Of a stretch of 64,000 bases of DNA, positions 44,931 to 55,981 are shown piece by piece. The DNA is taken from NCBI GenBank assembly GCA_948470475.1, contig OX419339.1, positions 11,589,863 to 11,653,862 of the forward strand, in the 5' to 3' direction. Every line of letters starts with the position of its first letter. The first letter of the stretch is position 1. The translations under genes and the position numbers were made by a program. The notes under the pieces are model-generated. The model was not told the origin of the DNA. It ran no database searches and worked only from the letters and a program-made list of their open reading frames with translations. Origin of the DNA: Galaxea fascicularis (taxonomy: Eukaryota; Cnidaria; Anthozoa; Scleractinia; Euphylliidae).

Positions 44931-47900
44931 TCAAGCAAATTCTAAGAGGTATTCTGGCTTAAGGCACCAAGTTGGAAAGGCTCCTATGAACTTCTCCCTG
45001 ATGAAATTATATGTTGGTGCTCCTCTTTTAGCTTCTTTGTAACTTGTTACCTGCTTTTGCCTGGAAAGAAGTTGTGTACATGAGCAGTTTTGATGCATAA
45101 ATAAATTTGTATTCCTAATCTAACCATAGTTACACTTAAGTGGTTGTTACTGCATGATAGTGATAGACATTACAGGCTAGCTAGTGAAACTGAGTGATAT
45201 GAGCCTGATCAGGACAAATATTAGAGGGCTGCCAAAACTCATAACACCTGTTACACCTGAAATACCGCTTATGTTAAACATGAGTACATGTATCTCAGCT
45301 CAGTTTAACTCGCAATATTATTATTCAACAATGAATGACAGCCTTGCTGGTAATCCAAGTAATAGTTTAAGGCAAGGAACTGGTTTTAATTTTTAAAAAT
45401 TGGGAGTTCATCCAAAACTGATTCATCATAAATCATGGCCTGGGGTATAAAGCTCGGCCAAACAAAGGGGGTTGGTGATAGGTCATTCAAACTTGTAGAG
45501 AGCAGGAGAGTTGACCATCACTTTAAACTTGAGCTTACTGAGACCATTTAGGGCCCCAAAATTGACTACAATAACAACACTGGTCAAACAGAGGTGATGA
45601 AAATCTGGAAATGACCAGCCAAGATAGAATTCTTCCAAATTGATAATGTTGAGGGTATGTATAAATTTGAGGTTTTGATTGCAAGGGTTAACTACCAAAC
45701 AGTTGTCAGACTTTAACTTGAATCTTGGTAGCACCTGGTATTTGCATAGGGATAAAAACAAGAGAGTACCCAAAGTTGGATGGAGGGTGAGTGGCCACTC
45801 GCTGCCCACATGGCTGTTTGTAATAACTTATTATTTTGATCTCCATGAATCTAACAGTTCATGTTATTCACCAACAATATAATGTTTAAGTATGGGTCCC
45901 ATTTGCTCTTCTGGTTTCTGTGTGAAGCAGTTTTGCAACTGCTGAGCAATGCAAGGTGTTGTGTAGTATTGCCTGATATCAAACATTACCTCAAGCAAAG
46001 TGGCAGCTTTTCATCTGGAATGCTACAGACAAGAGCCTTAAATGCCTCAAACAGACTTGCCTTGCTAATGCATACCCTGATGAAAACAATATTTTACAGG
46101 AGAGTTAGCCACTGTTGAGTGCAATCAGAAGTACTTGACAGGAAGTGCACTCAATTTTTTTGTCAGTGTGTTGGGAGGTCTCCATGCTAACTGTCAACTC
46201 CTTATCACTTTCCCTTCATTATCTTGACACAGCCATTTTATGTGCCTTTATGAGGTTTATCCATATGGCCTATTAACCCTATTTCCTTGTTGCTATTTTG
46301 AGTGTAATAATGGTTGGTTTAGCCTGCAAGAGCAGACACCTTTTCCAGCTCTTGCTTCACATGGTGAGGAAAAAGCTCTTGCAGGCTACAGTTGGCTATG
46401 ATAATAACAAGCAAAAGACTGTTAGCATTTACTATAACATAACCGAACACCTTAAAATGTGAGTCACAATTTCACGTCTTTGTGCAGATTTATAGCAGGG
46501 TTGCCACAGTCAGGGAAAAGTCAGAGAAAAACAGATTTTTTTCAAGGTCAGGGAATTTCTAGATTCTACCTGAAAGACAGTGAAAAGTCAGGAAATTTCA
46601 CGTTTGGCTAGCCATTGGTTTTGGAAAGAGATTCTTTGGTAGTAAAGGTGTTTGATTTCTTTTGCTTTATTGCTGGCTTTATTGCCTGAGGATTTGCCTC
46701 CGATGGTCAGTGGAAACTGGTCTTTGGTCAGTGAAAAGTCAGGGAATTCTCAGGGCGTTTTTTCTATCCCAATGAGTGGCAACCCTGTATAGTCTGGTCA
46801 CCGCCAGCAGTCCACTTAACAAAGCTAATGCATGCAGTCAAACTCCCCTAATTTTTCTTTGGAACAAGTCATACCTTGCTTTTGATGAAGAAAGGTTCTT
46901 CTTGGTTAAACCTTGTCTCAGACCACCAACAGAGACTTCATGGAACATGGGATCCTTGATCCAGATGATGGCTTTAAAAAATGATTTAAAAATTGCACAG
47001 TCAATCAAAAAGCTTAAGGTGCAAATTGAACTGTAGTTATGTAATAGTAATAACATACATGTTGATGAAGGTGATCCTTTACTCTGACTTTCTTCCTCTG
47101 ACAGTACATCCAGCCACTCTGGCAAGGCTCTACTTTTGCTATGCTCAAATAACACATCAGCTTGAAAAACCTTTGGCTCATTTACTCTGAAACTGCCTGG
47201 CAAATCTAAACTTGGAGAAAGAGCACGCTTATAAATGCCCCGCTTCATGGCAGCCTCGTCAAATGGGCAACTTCCAACCACCACTGATGACAGGTAAACC
47301 GAAGACTCCATGAAATATGACAACAATGCACCTTGGCAGCCTAGAACATTCCACTTCAATATCTTGTCACTACAAGACATAGACAATGTGGGGTCACCAC
47401 GCCCTGGTTTAGTGCGTAAAACTCCAACAGTGTGGTAACCCAGCCCAGCTTGAAAGGGATCCTGTTTGCCACCTGGAACACACTTTGCACCAGTTCTGTA
47501 TAAATCCTTACACAGTTTATGATCAAATTTGACTTGGTTGATACCGTCTTGATGGGCATTTTTAGACCTCTCTGCTGCATTATTCTGATTAACAGTCATA
47601 CTTACTTCTTCATCTATGAGCTGCTTATTATCACAAGTTTTATTCATATAATTTCCCAAAGGAGGACAAACTATTTGTCTTGTATTTGACAACAAGGTGT
47701 TTGTTGCACAATGAAACTCTTGGTCAATCTCTGATTCCCTTTCCTTTTCTTTGTCATGCATACAAAACTCATCTATTGGTATTCTTTCATGTGACTCTCT
47801 CACTGAATCATTAAAAGTTCTGTTATCTTCCAAGCACATTCTCTTAATTGGTTTCACAGCATCAGTGTCATGGCCATCATGATTTTGTCTCTTTAAGGGC

Positions 47901-50883
47901 TCAATTAGGCTTCTATTTTCTAATTGTGAGACAACAAGGGTGTCATCTTCCTCTTCTTTGGGAAAGATTGATGCATCACCACCTAAAATTTGGTAATGTG
48001 CCATTAATACCGGTAATAATTAACTTAATAATATTATTCCTGCTATCTGAGAAAGCTGTACATTCAAGTGTTTCCACTCAGTTGATAATAACTATCCATA
48101 TAATTTAAAGAGTAGTACCAGAGATATCTTCTTTCATAGACAAATTCAATGTTGTTCATTATCTGAACAACATTGTTCAGATTTTGACTCAATCTTTGAC
48201 AATTGTCCACAATACTAATATAACTGCTGTTATTAAATATTTAATATTTGCAACAATACATTTTGTTTAGTACTGACAACAGCATTGTATGAGAACACAG
48301 AATCTTTGCTGATATCCCAGATAATAATCTTGAAATGACGTTTGAAATGCACCCAAGATGGACTCGGATGTAAACATGATAAGGGTGCTCGTTGGTGATT
48401 TTAAAAGGATGGTTGGACCCCAGAAAGGTGCCACAAATTACACCATTTTCTGAATGAGGACAAAATCCATGTTTGCAACGAGAGTTATCAGTTCTAAATA
48501 CTAGGCTTTTTACTGGCATGTACCCTAACAGTTTGTAACTATAACTTACAATAACTGTTTAATAAGGTGTGTGTGCATCTTTTTTTTTCAATTTTTCTCT
48601 CAGCTTTTAGGACCCTAAATTAAAATTAAAAGATTTATTAAAACTACTAAAACAGCACAAAACAATAAAACAATAAAATGCCAAAGCCAGGGACTTACTG
48701 TATATGGCTAAATGACACCAGCCACAGTAACATGACAGTGAACCCCCCTCCCATTACCTCACCAATGGGGAACTATAATGGCACACAAGACACATATCTG
48801 AATAATACACAGGTAGTACACTGCACTCACATGGTGTATGGGAAGTGAAGAGATGAAAGGACACTCCAGCCTTTAATGTGCACAAATTGCTGTTTTCTTG
48901 GTAAACAAAAATACTCTGTTGCCCTCTGTATGCATAATGCAACTGCTGGTAAAGATACCTTGAAGGAAAGTAATATAGGAAATTGTAGTCAAGCCAAGGA
49001 AGCTACCACTTGTAACTTATGAACCTCACTGTCAACATTTGTACCTCTACTCTGGTTTAGCTATGGAAACTCTTGCCAGGGTACATGTATAAGGAGTGAA
49101 AAAGCATTGCATTTATTTTGATGCAAGGAATTTAATTGCTAAATAAATATAAGTAGCCTTGAGTTAATTATTTACCTGAGAAAACCTCTCCTGGCAATTA
49201 CTTCAGCATGGCTGTCATTTAATATGACTCCTAGAAAAAATAGGACAGATTTCATATATTGTCTGAGTGTGAATAAAGGAACTCAGAAGTGACAGATCAA
49301 GATAAAATTGATTGGAATGACTCAGTCAGCCAACAGTTCTATGATACTGAGTCTCACTATAATTATTTATCAAGTTCAGTAATAAGACTAGCTGAAGCTA
49401 AAGCTTAATTTTGAATCAATGTCATCAGATAATTATGATATACTGTGGTTGCTGCCCATATCATTATAGTCAGTTTCCAGGTACCAGTAATAGCCATGTT
49501 CAAACATTTTTTAATCCTATAAAGCACCCATAACCTTAAAATATTTCTTTGCTAAAATGAATCTTTGCACCTGTTTGAAACACACTGCAGCATTTGTTTC
49601 CTTTCTTCACCAAATCTTGACTTTTTATAGGCTTTAAAACTGAGCATCATTTGATTCACGACCGAGTCAGAAGGGGAGTGGGTCTATTCCTGATTTGACG
49701 TCACAATCTACTTTGCATGCATCTTTACAAAGAGTTAATGCAATGCAAATCAGTTTGAGACGTCAAATCAGGAATAGACCCATACCCCCTCTGAGTCGGT
49801 TGGTAAACAAATGATGCTCAGTTTTAATAAAGCCCATAAAAAGTCAAGATTTGATGAAAGAAGGAAAAACATGCCACAATGTGTTTCGAACAGGTGCAAA
49901 GATTCATTTTAGCGAAAAAAAATATTTAGGGTTATAGGCCCTTAAAATATATATCTTTCTATCACAGGCCACGTCATCAGACACTGTCTGTCATAAAAAA
50001 ATTATTACAACCTTCCTACCTTGACTGCTCATTTTACTTTGACCAATGCACTTGGAGCCAGTTCCCATGGCGATAACATCCACTGAACATTCTGACAATG
50101 AACAGTTGAAAATATAAAAACTATCGATTGATTTTAAGAACCAGAATGGCTATACACTACAGTGCAGGCCAGAATTAAGCGAACTACGCATACGCGTTCT
50201 ATACGCAGCAAAAATGCGTATGCACGTCTTTTTAGACTCGTCTATATATTTTCTTACCAACATCAACAACATTTGGCGCAAGTAAATGCTAAGCACCCAC
50301 TAGGTACGAGAGGATGGGGTTTAATGTCGTTCACCAAAAGAATCATTTGATGAAGCAACTGTAGAATGTGCAGTTCCAGAAAATATCCACACTCTGGGCC
50401 ATTCTATTTCATCATTGTTCAGGCCCTGAAGGAAGCTAAGTATTAGTCAGTCTGCTCCTTTGGCTTTGGAACAAGACCTTTTCGCGAGGGGGTAATTGTG
50501 TGGGCACTTTGATCTTCCTTTTCTTCTGAAGGGAAATTCGTAGAGACACCCTCAATAGGAGGGGGTGCAGGAATTAAAATATAAATGGAATGGCCCTTAA
50601 GGGCAGGAGGGGGTGGAAGGTGCAGGGGGTGGGGGTGGGAAAGAGTAGTGAGAGGATTAAGTAAAGATAAAGTGAATCAAATGTATTTATATTCAGAGCC
50701 ACATATATACCCACAGACACAAAATGTTGGTCAACCTTGTTCCTTGAAGAGCACAATGGCCGCCAGAAGTGTCCACTCGTGTTTAGACTGGGGTTTCCCC
50801 TTCTTGCTTAGTTTCTTGAAATGATCGCAACACAGCCGAGCTACTTCGTCTGCAAACTTCTCATTTTCTTTCCAATTTTCCAT
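44931..50883 (-). CDS. ADAT1: tRNA-specific adenosine deaminase 1
   Basis: Deaminates A37 to inosine in eukaryotic tRNA-Ala. Exons on the minus strand, 5' to 3': 50736-50883, 50020-50091, 49176-49230, 48831-48958, 47059-47982, 46875-46971, 45990-46064, 44931-45060. Phases join into 542 residues (human 502). The deaminase zinc site is complete: [12 protein letters not shown] (His and catalytic Glu at about 81 and 83), SHTPCGDASI (Cys at about 135) and [20 protein letters not shown] (Cys at about 338). [20 protein letters not shown] and [10 protein letters not shown] match the ADAT1/ADAR-type editase domain. The large exon carries a poorly conserved hydrophilic insert (about residues 145-290) between the two Cys motifs, where the human protein also has a linker, and this accounts for the extra length. 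The C-terminus [12 protein letters not shown]...[14 protein letters not shown] matches the human tail. No RNA-binding domain is present, as expected. It starts 469 bp from TMEM231, head to head. Confidence 0.95.
46320..46389. repeat. Short hairpin repeat
   Basis: TAGCCTGCAAGAGC and GCTCTTGCAGGCTA form the ends of a 70-bp inverted-repeat unit in an ADAT1 intron. Confidence 0.6.
46496..46788. mobile_element. MITE with CAGGGTTGCCAC ends
   Basis: CAGGGTTGCCAC at the left and GTGGCAACCCTG at the right are perfect 12-bp inverted ends, flanked by the direct repeat TATAG. The interior has repeated GTCAGGGAA/GTCAGTGAAAAGTCAGG motifs. It lies in ADAT1 intron 6. Confidence 0.75.
49529..49937. mobile_element. 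Long foldback element in ADAT1 intron 2
   Basis: The whole 400 bp folds on itself. AATGAATCTTTGCACCTGTT is mirrored by AACAGGTGCAAAGATTCATT, and GGGTCTATTCCTGATTTGACG by CGTCAAATCAGGAATAGACC. The arms are about 180 bp with few mismatches. It is non-coding. Confidence 0.75.
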
Positions 50884-51352
50884 AACTTAAGGAACAAACC
50901 ACCGAACTGCTCCAAAAAGTTACAAAATAGCTGAAAATAGTCAAACAGACGCCAACATCAATTCTTCCGCCATCTTGAACGGGGTTCGTTTTAGGGAGAC
51001 TGGATGCTAGGAAGAAAAAATATATTAAGTGGGGAGGTGTAGAGTAAGTTACACCGCGCCAAGACAACTTAAAACAGTGTCAAACGGGAAAACATGGTTT
51101 CATTTTCTACTAAAGCATTGAAAATGACCAAATATTCTTTTTCCTGCTATAAAAAGTTTAACATTTTAGGTTAAATACGCTGATAACAAGACTGATGTCT
51201 CCCTTATACTTAGCCACCCACCGAGGAAATAACTTGTCAGTCGGCTTTCACTTACTATGATCGCAGGCTCAACTTTCTTGAAGAGGACAAATGTTTTAGC
51301 GCGAAGTTTTGTTTATAAATGTTTGTGTTGGTTGGGATGTGTATTTTCCAAC
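50884..51352. promoter_or_regulatory. Shared spacer between divergent ADAT1 and TMEM231 (putative bidirectional promoter)
   Basis: The start codons of the two genes lie back to back across 469 bp with no recognised repeat. Both 5' UTRs and core promoters are expected here. The role is inferred from gene geometry. Confidence 0.5.
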
Positions 51353-54300
51353 ATGGTGATGTACGAGGTGCATTCTCATCCTGTCCATCAAAAGTACAAG
51401 ACTCACATTTGTAGCAGAGCGACTCTTTTTCAATTCTTTGTGATTATTCTGACTTTTATACCACCCCTTATTATTGCCTTCGTGACACACGGTAAGCAAT
51501 TGCGTGAGCTAACACGAAGTTTGATTTCCGAATTTCAAGTCCTGAATTTTCAGTTGTTTTAACAATAACTGTTATGTTGAATTGCAGGTTTCTGGCTCAA
51601 AGAGAGTTCTTATAGAGAACAGCCTGATGTAAGATTCAAACATGAAATGCTCTTGATCTTACAAGGAAATACACCAGGGTCATTTTTGGCCTACAGCACG
51701 TTCCAAAATTTTAATCAGCTGTTACAGCAAAGGCTGAGAATTCCACTCATAAAAGTGAGTAATAAGAGTGAAAATCCATATCTGTACCTTTTAATAATTT
51801 GGGCAAGATTTCTGCAGAGCCCCATTTATTTATAATTACACATAGATTTTGAGACTCAAACTCTATTCGTTTTTGGAATAGGGTTTGTATGACAGTTAGG
51901 CATGTATAATAAGGTATGGGGATCCCTGTGCGGAAATCTTTCCCATCAACTGGTGTAAAATTAACGGTGCATGTTGTCCAGAAGTATATACCAAATGTGT
52001 TAACATGACAGTCTTTCCTTTTGTTTTGAAGTCTTGGGAAAAGGATGACAATTTGGATGGAAAGTATGACAGCCTTCACTTTAACATTGAAATTCCCCTG
52101 ACAGACTCTGAAACAATACACTCCGTGCAGCTGCTACTGATCTTTGATTACCAACTTCATGTAAGTGACATCTGACATTGAACATTCTACATGGCAGAGC
52201 AATAGGTTATCATTACCTAGGATGAGATTAAAATAATTTTGGGTAACATGTTTCTTTTTAGTGGAGCTAAAGCATTAATGAACTTCCCACCAGGAAAATA
52301 AAAGCCAAAAATATACATGTACAGACTTTCTGCTGCCGCACAAAAAATGATTTTATATTGTAATAGTTCTTAGTGGTAGCTCTGTTAGTAATTTAGCATC
52401 GTAAATTAGATTTTAACATTATAGTGTTTTTAGTCTCTAATGTAGTTTTGATCTTTTAAGCTTCCTATGTAACTGTATTTTTAACCTGAGATACCAGCCT
52501 TTGAGCTGACTGGGCTACCCTGTTTAAATAAAATACTTATTTGCTTACTTACTAAGACTTTAGAAAGCTGGATTGGTATTGGAAAGCCATCACCAACTTT
52601 TTAACAGTGAGTGGCATGTGAAAAGTAGCCAGGGAATCCAGTTGTAATCTATGAAAAGAATTCAAAGAGATGGCTTATTTAGGTGTACACTGCATCTCAA
52701 TGAAAATTGATTTTATTTTTCCTCTGCATTTGAGTCAGTAGTTGAAAGTCTTAACTACTTTCAACTCCTGACTCCTGGTAATTACCATTTTTCTATTCTT
52801 TACCTTTTATTTTTCAGAAATATGTTAGCCTTCAGATGGAGAGTATGGCATATATTTACCACTCATCTCCATTGGCAGGTGCAGAGTTTTCTACTGTAGG
52901 AAAACTCAGATTGCACCAATCTGGACCATTACCCTATAAAGGAACTCACACTGTATATAATGTGAGTTGCTGTTTTATAAAAGTTTCAAAGTGCTGCTTG
53001 TTATAAGATTGTAGTTTGTATCCTTGTTTTATGTCTATGTTAAAGTTCTGAAGCTTTTACCAGCTTTTATTGGGAAGAAATAATTCTTTAATAATGGCAA
53101 TTAGCTTACCAGTTCATCAGGGTTTTCTGACTGCCCTATGTTGGTGACCTAAGGCTACACAGTTGATTCATATATTGTGGAGAGTTACCAGCTTTTGGCA
53201 AACCCTCAGGGATAGCACTGATAGATGGAGATAAACTAGTAGATTTTTTTGAAGTCGGTTGTCCTCCTGGCAAATTATTCTATGGTAAGTGATGGAACAG
53301 AGAATTAACTCTGAAGTGTAAATTCAAGTGCTAATAGAAACCCATGAAAAACCCACTGGGCGTTAGCCCTAGTAAAGGGTATCAGGGAACCACACGAGGC
53401 AAAGAAAAAATTCTTATGACCTCGGTGGGAATCGAACCCACGACCTCCGGATTAGATCTACCGTTGCTCTGCCGACTAAGCTACGAGGTCGGACAGAGAA
53501 AGTCGGGGACGATCAAGGTGGTGAATCGCGGCAAAGAGAAAGTAAGGGTACATATATATGTTGTGCCGCGTAGCACTATAAACACATACAAGTGATGGAA
53601 CAGAGAATTAACTCTGAAGTGTAAATTCAAGTGCTAATAGAAACCTATGAAAAACCCACTGGGCGTTAGCCCTAGAAAAAGGGTATCAGGGAACCACACG
53701 AGGCAAAGAAAAAATTCTTATGCCTCGGTGGGAATCGAACCCACGACCTCCGGATTAGATCTACCATTGCTCTGCCGACTAAGCTACGAGGTTGGACAGA
53801 GAAAGTCGGGGACGATTAAGGTGGTGAATCGCGGTGAAGAGAAAGTAAGGGTACATATATATGTTGTGCCGCATAGCACTATAAACACATACAAGTGATG
53901 GTTTTTCATGGGTTTCTATTAGCACTTGAATTTACACTTCAGAGTTAATTCTCTGTTCCATCACTTGTATGTGTTTATAGTGCTATGTGGCACAACATAT
54001 ATTATATGGTAAATTAACACATCATTGATATTAACAGACAGGGATGAGTTCTGACAGCTCCAATGAACTTTGGAGTTACCTTGTAAAGGAATCTTCATAT
54101 GCTGTTGTGAACTTTTATTTATTTTCATTCTCAGTTTTCAGTTATAGATGGTACAAGCTCAAAGGTTGAGGCCTACAACTTACACAATCTTTTCACCAGT
54201 TATATTGGACGCAATGGTATGTAAATACTAGGCCATTGTGCATTTAACAGGTTTTGTTTGTACTTATTGAAACATGATATGCTAGTTGCTTGGCAACGGG

Positions 54301-55981
54301 TGAAAGGACAACTGAAAAGAAATCAGAGTCCCAGGCAGGAATCGAACCTACAACCTCCGTAACACCGGTCGGATGCTCTAACCACTGAGCTACAGGAACC
54401 CCTGGTGAGCTAGGTTGTTTATCTAGGTTCTTATACAAAGTGTCCCACTATGGTCTGCGGGCTCGACAATGTAAATGTGAATCAGACATGATAATGGTTA
54501 TTAATGATGGTAATGGTGTAATATGCCCGTGAGAATGATGATATGCTAGTCGCTTGGCAACGGGCGAAAGGACAACTGAAAAGAAATCAGAGCCCGCAGA
54601 CCATAGTGGGACACTTTGTATAAGAACCTAGATAAACAACCTAGCTCACCAGGGGTTCCTGTAGCTCAGTGGTTAGAGCATCCGACCGGTGTTACGGAGG
54701 TTGTAGGTTCGATTCCTGCCTGGGACTCTGATTTCTTTTCAGTTGTCCTTTCGCCCATTGCCAAGCAACTAGCATATCATCATTCTCACGGGCATATTAC
54801 ACCATTACCATCATTAATAACCAATATTGAAACATCTTCAGAAACTTGACTAAGAATACCCTTAACTTCTCCACATAGAGTCATTCCATTAATTTTTTTA
54901 TTTTCCTATCTCCAGTTTTGTTGTATCTAAATATTTTGCTGTTTCTAGTCACAACAGAGTATGTGTCAAATTACCCATTGTGGGCTAGTGGGCGTGCTGC
55001 AGGGCAACCATTCCTTTTAAATGGAACTGTGTTCTATCCAGAGGAAACAATAATGTATCTTTTGACTGTACACCATAGCTATATTTAATTAGTTCTACTA
55101 ATAGAGGGTATATTTCTTGTGGACTATTCAATCTTGAAAGAATACTCAGTCAAAATAAATTGACACAATGACTGTGTTTTTTTGGGACCTATTCTGTTTT
55201 CAGAACAGAGTAGCATTCTTTTGGAAACTTATATTCAGCTCATCCTCTTAATTCCCAACTGGCATATGAACAGTTCTAAATGATTGTGCCTTAAGTAACT
55301 AAGTAATAAAGAGGCCTTTTGTACTTTCAAAAAACCTTGCTCTGACTAAAATGTGGAGCTGCACTTAAGGGTCATCCTAAGGAGTATCTCATAGAAGTTA
55401 CTCTTATATTCCGGTTGTCTTTAAGGCTACTGACAATCTCTCAACTCAAAATTACAACATTCATAAAAATATTTTTCTAGCTAAAATAGTGATTAAAATA
55501 AGTTATTCTACACCAGTGAGCAAGTGTGACAATGAAAGCTCCCATGTATAAATGTACTCTTGCATGAGAGCATACAATTTTTCAATATTGCTTTTTTCTA
55601 ATTTCAGTCTTTGTGGCATTGCTAGTATTTTTGGTGTAACAGTTTTGAATCAACTGCAACATTTTGGGGCTGCACCCCATTTATTCTGAAACCCCAAGGT
55701 GCCCCCCCCCTCACCTCCCAAGAGATTGTGCTTCATCCCATTATTCCTCAGGTGCCATTTATTCCTTGAGAAATTTACCATGTTCCATTTCATTATACAA
55801 CCTTAACTTAATGTCAAGTTACCGCCCAGGTTTCTGGCAGCTTATCAAGATGGCTTGGATACAGTACCTAGCAATTCTCTTCATCTTCCTGTTTGTGTTT
55901 AGACGGGTCAAAAGATTTGTGTTTGAAAATCAAGTAGTCACTACAGTGCCCATGAAGATTGAGAAGGAGCATCAGGATTAA
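51353..55981 (+). CDS. TMEM231: Transmembrane protein 231, ciliary transition zone
   Basis: Component of the MKS/B9 transition-zone complex that gates membrane proteins into cilia. Exons: 51353-51491, 51588-51754, 52032-52160, 52818-52961, 54135-54216, 54949-55054, 55819-55981. Phases join into 309 residues (human 316). Visible are the first membrane segment ([18 protein letters not shown], about 27-43), [31 protein letters not shown], a lumenal region with [16 protein letters not shown], and [20 protein letters not shown] leading into the second membrane segment, ending NQVVTTVP as in vertebrates. The ATG at 51353 aligns MVMYEV with the human MALYEL start; an open frame extends upstream to 51257 but lacks family similarity. 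Intron 2 carries a MITE 46 bp after exon 2. Intron 4 (52962-54134) contains tandem tRNA-like repeats, and the next intron (54217-54948) a large foldback. Confidence 0.96.
51801..51944. mobile_element. MITE family A, copy 6
   Basis: The copy runs from GGGCAAGATTTCTGCAGAGC to CTGTGCGGAAATCTTTCCC, with interior GACTCAAACTCTATTCGTTT. It starts 46 bp after TMEM231 exon 2. Confidence 0.75.
53288..53892. repeat. Tandem 303-bp repeat, each unit with a tRNA-like sequence on the minus strand
   Basis: Two head-to-tail units (53288-53590 and 53591-53892) are nearly identical. Each holds, on the minus strand, GACCTCGTAGCTTAGTCGGC...GTGGGTTCGATTCCCACCGA, with A- and B-boxes and, in the first unit, a perfect 7-bp acceptor stem (GACCTCG/CGAGGTC), but an anticodon arm that pairs poorly. 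The second unit has lost two bases there and has a G-to-A change in the stem. The units lie in TMEM231 intron 4. Confidence 0.75.
53897..54005. repeat. Inverted partial copy of the 303-bp repeat
   Basis: The sequence TTTTTCATGGGTTTCTATTA...CTCTGTTCCATCACTTGTAT then GTGTTTATAGTGCTATGTGG is the reverse complement of a unit start joined to a unit end, that is, of the junction between two tandem units. It closes the array as an inverted repeat. Confidence 0.65.
54271..54785. mobile_element. Large foldback element with a tRNA-like sequence in each arm
   Basis: The left arm (about 54271-54470) and right arm (about 54588-54785) are reverse complements over about 195 bp with very few differences. 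Each arm contains GTTCCTGTAGCTCAGTGGTT...GTAGGTTCGATTCCTGCCTG, tRNA-like with A- and B-boxes. The spacer of about 115 bp repeats part of the arm start again (GCTTGGCAACGGGCGAAAGG). It lies in TMEM231 intron 5, between exons 5 and 6. Confidence 0.75.

Noticed and set aside
45483..45809. 108-codon minus-strand frame inside the ADAT1 locus
   Set aside because: The flanking exons 45990-46064 and 44931-45060 join in phase without it and reproduce the human C-terminus, so it is intronic chance sequence.
48241..48519. 92-codon minus-strand frame between ADAT1 exons
   Set aside because: It lies in an intron defined by matching splice phases (48831 to 47982) and has no similarity to ADAT1.
51257..51352. 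Upstream in-frame extension of TMEM231
   Set aside because: The family starts at the position of the ATG at 51353; the extension is not similar to TMEM231 and probably is 5' UTR.
53436..53508. Possible functional tRNA on the minus strand
   Set aside because: Acceptor and T arms are good, but the anticodon arm has only three solid pairs and the sequence is embedded in a tandem repeat; kept as tRNA-like only.
53344..53898. Two similar 83-codon frames repeated in tandem
   Set aside because: They arise from the 303-bp tRNA-like repeat, not from a duplicated gene.
54244..54849. Pair of frames with identical starts on opposite strands (64 and 77 codons)
   Set aside because: They are read through the arms of the foldback element with its tRNA-like sequences; the peptide is a translation of a tRNA-like sequence.
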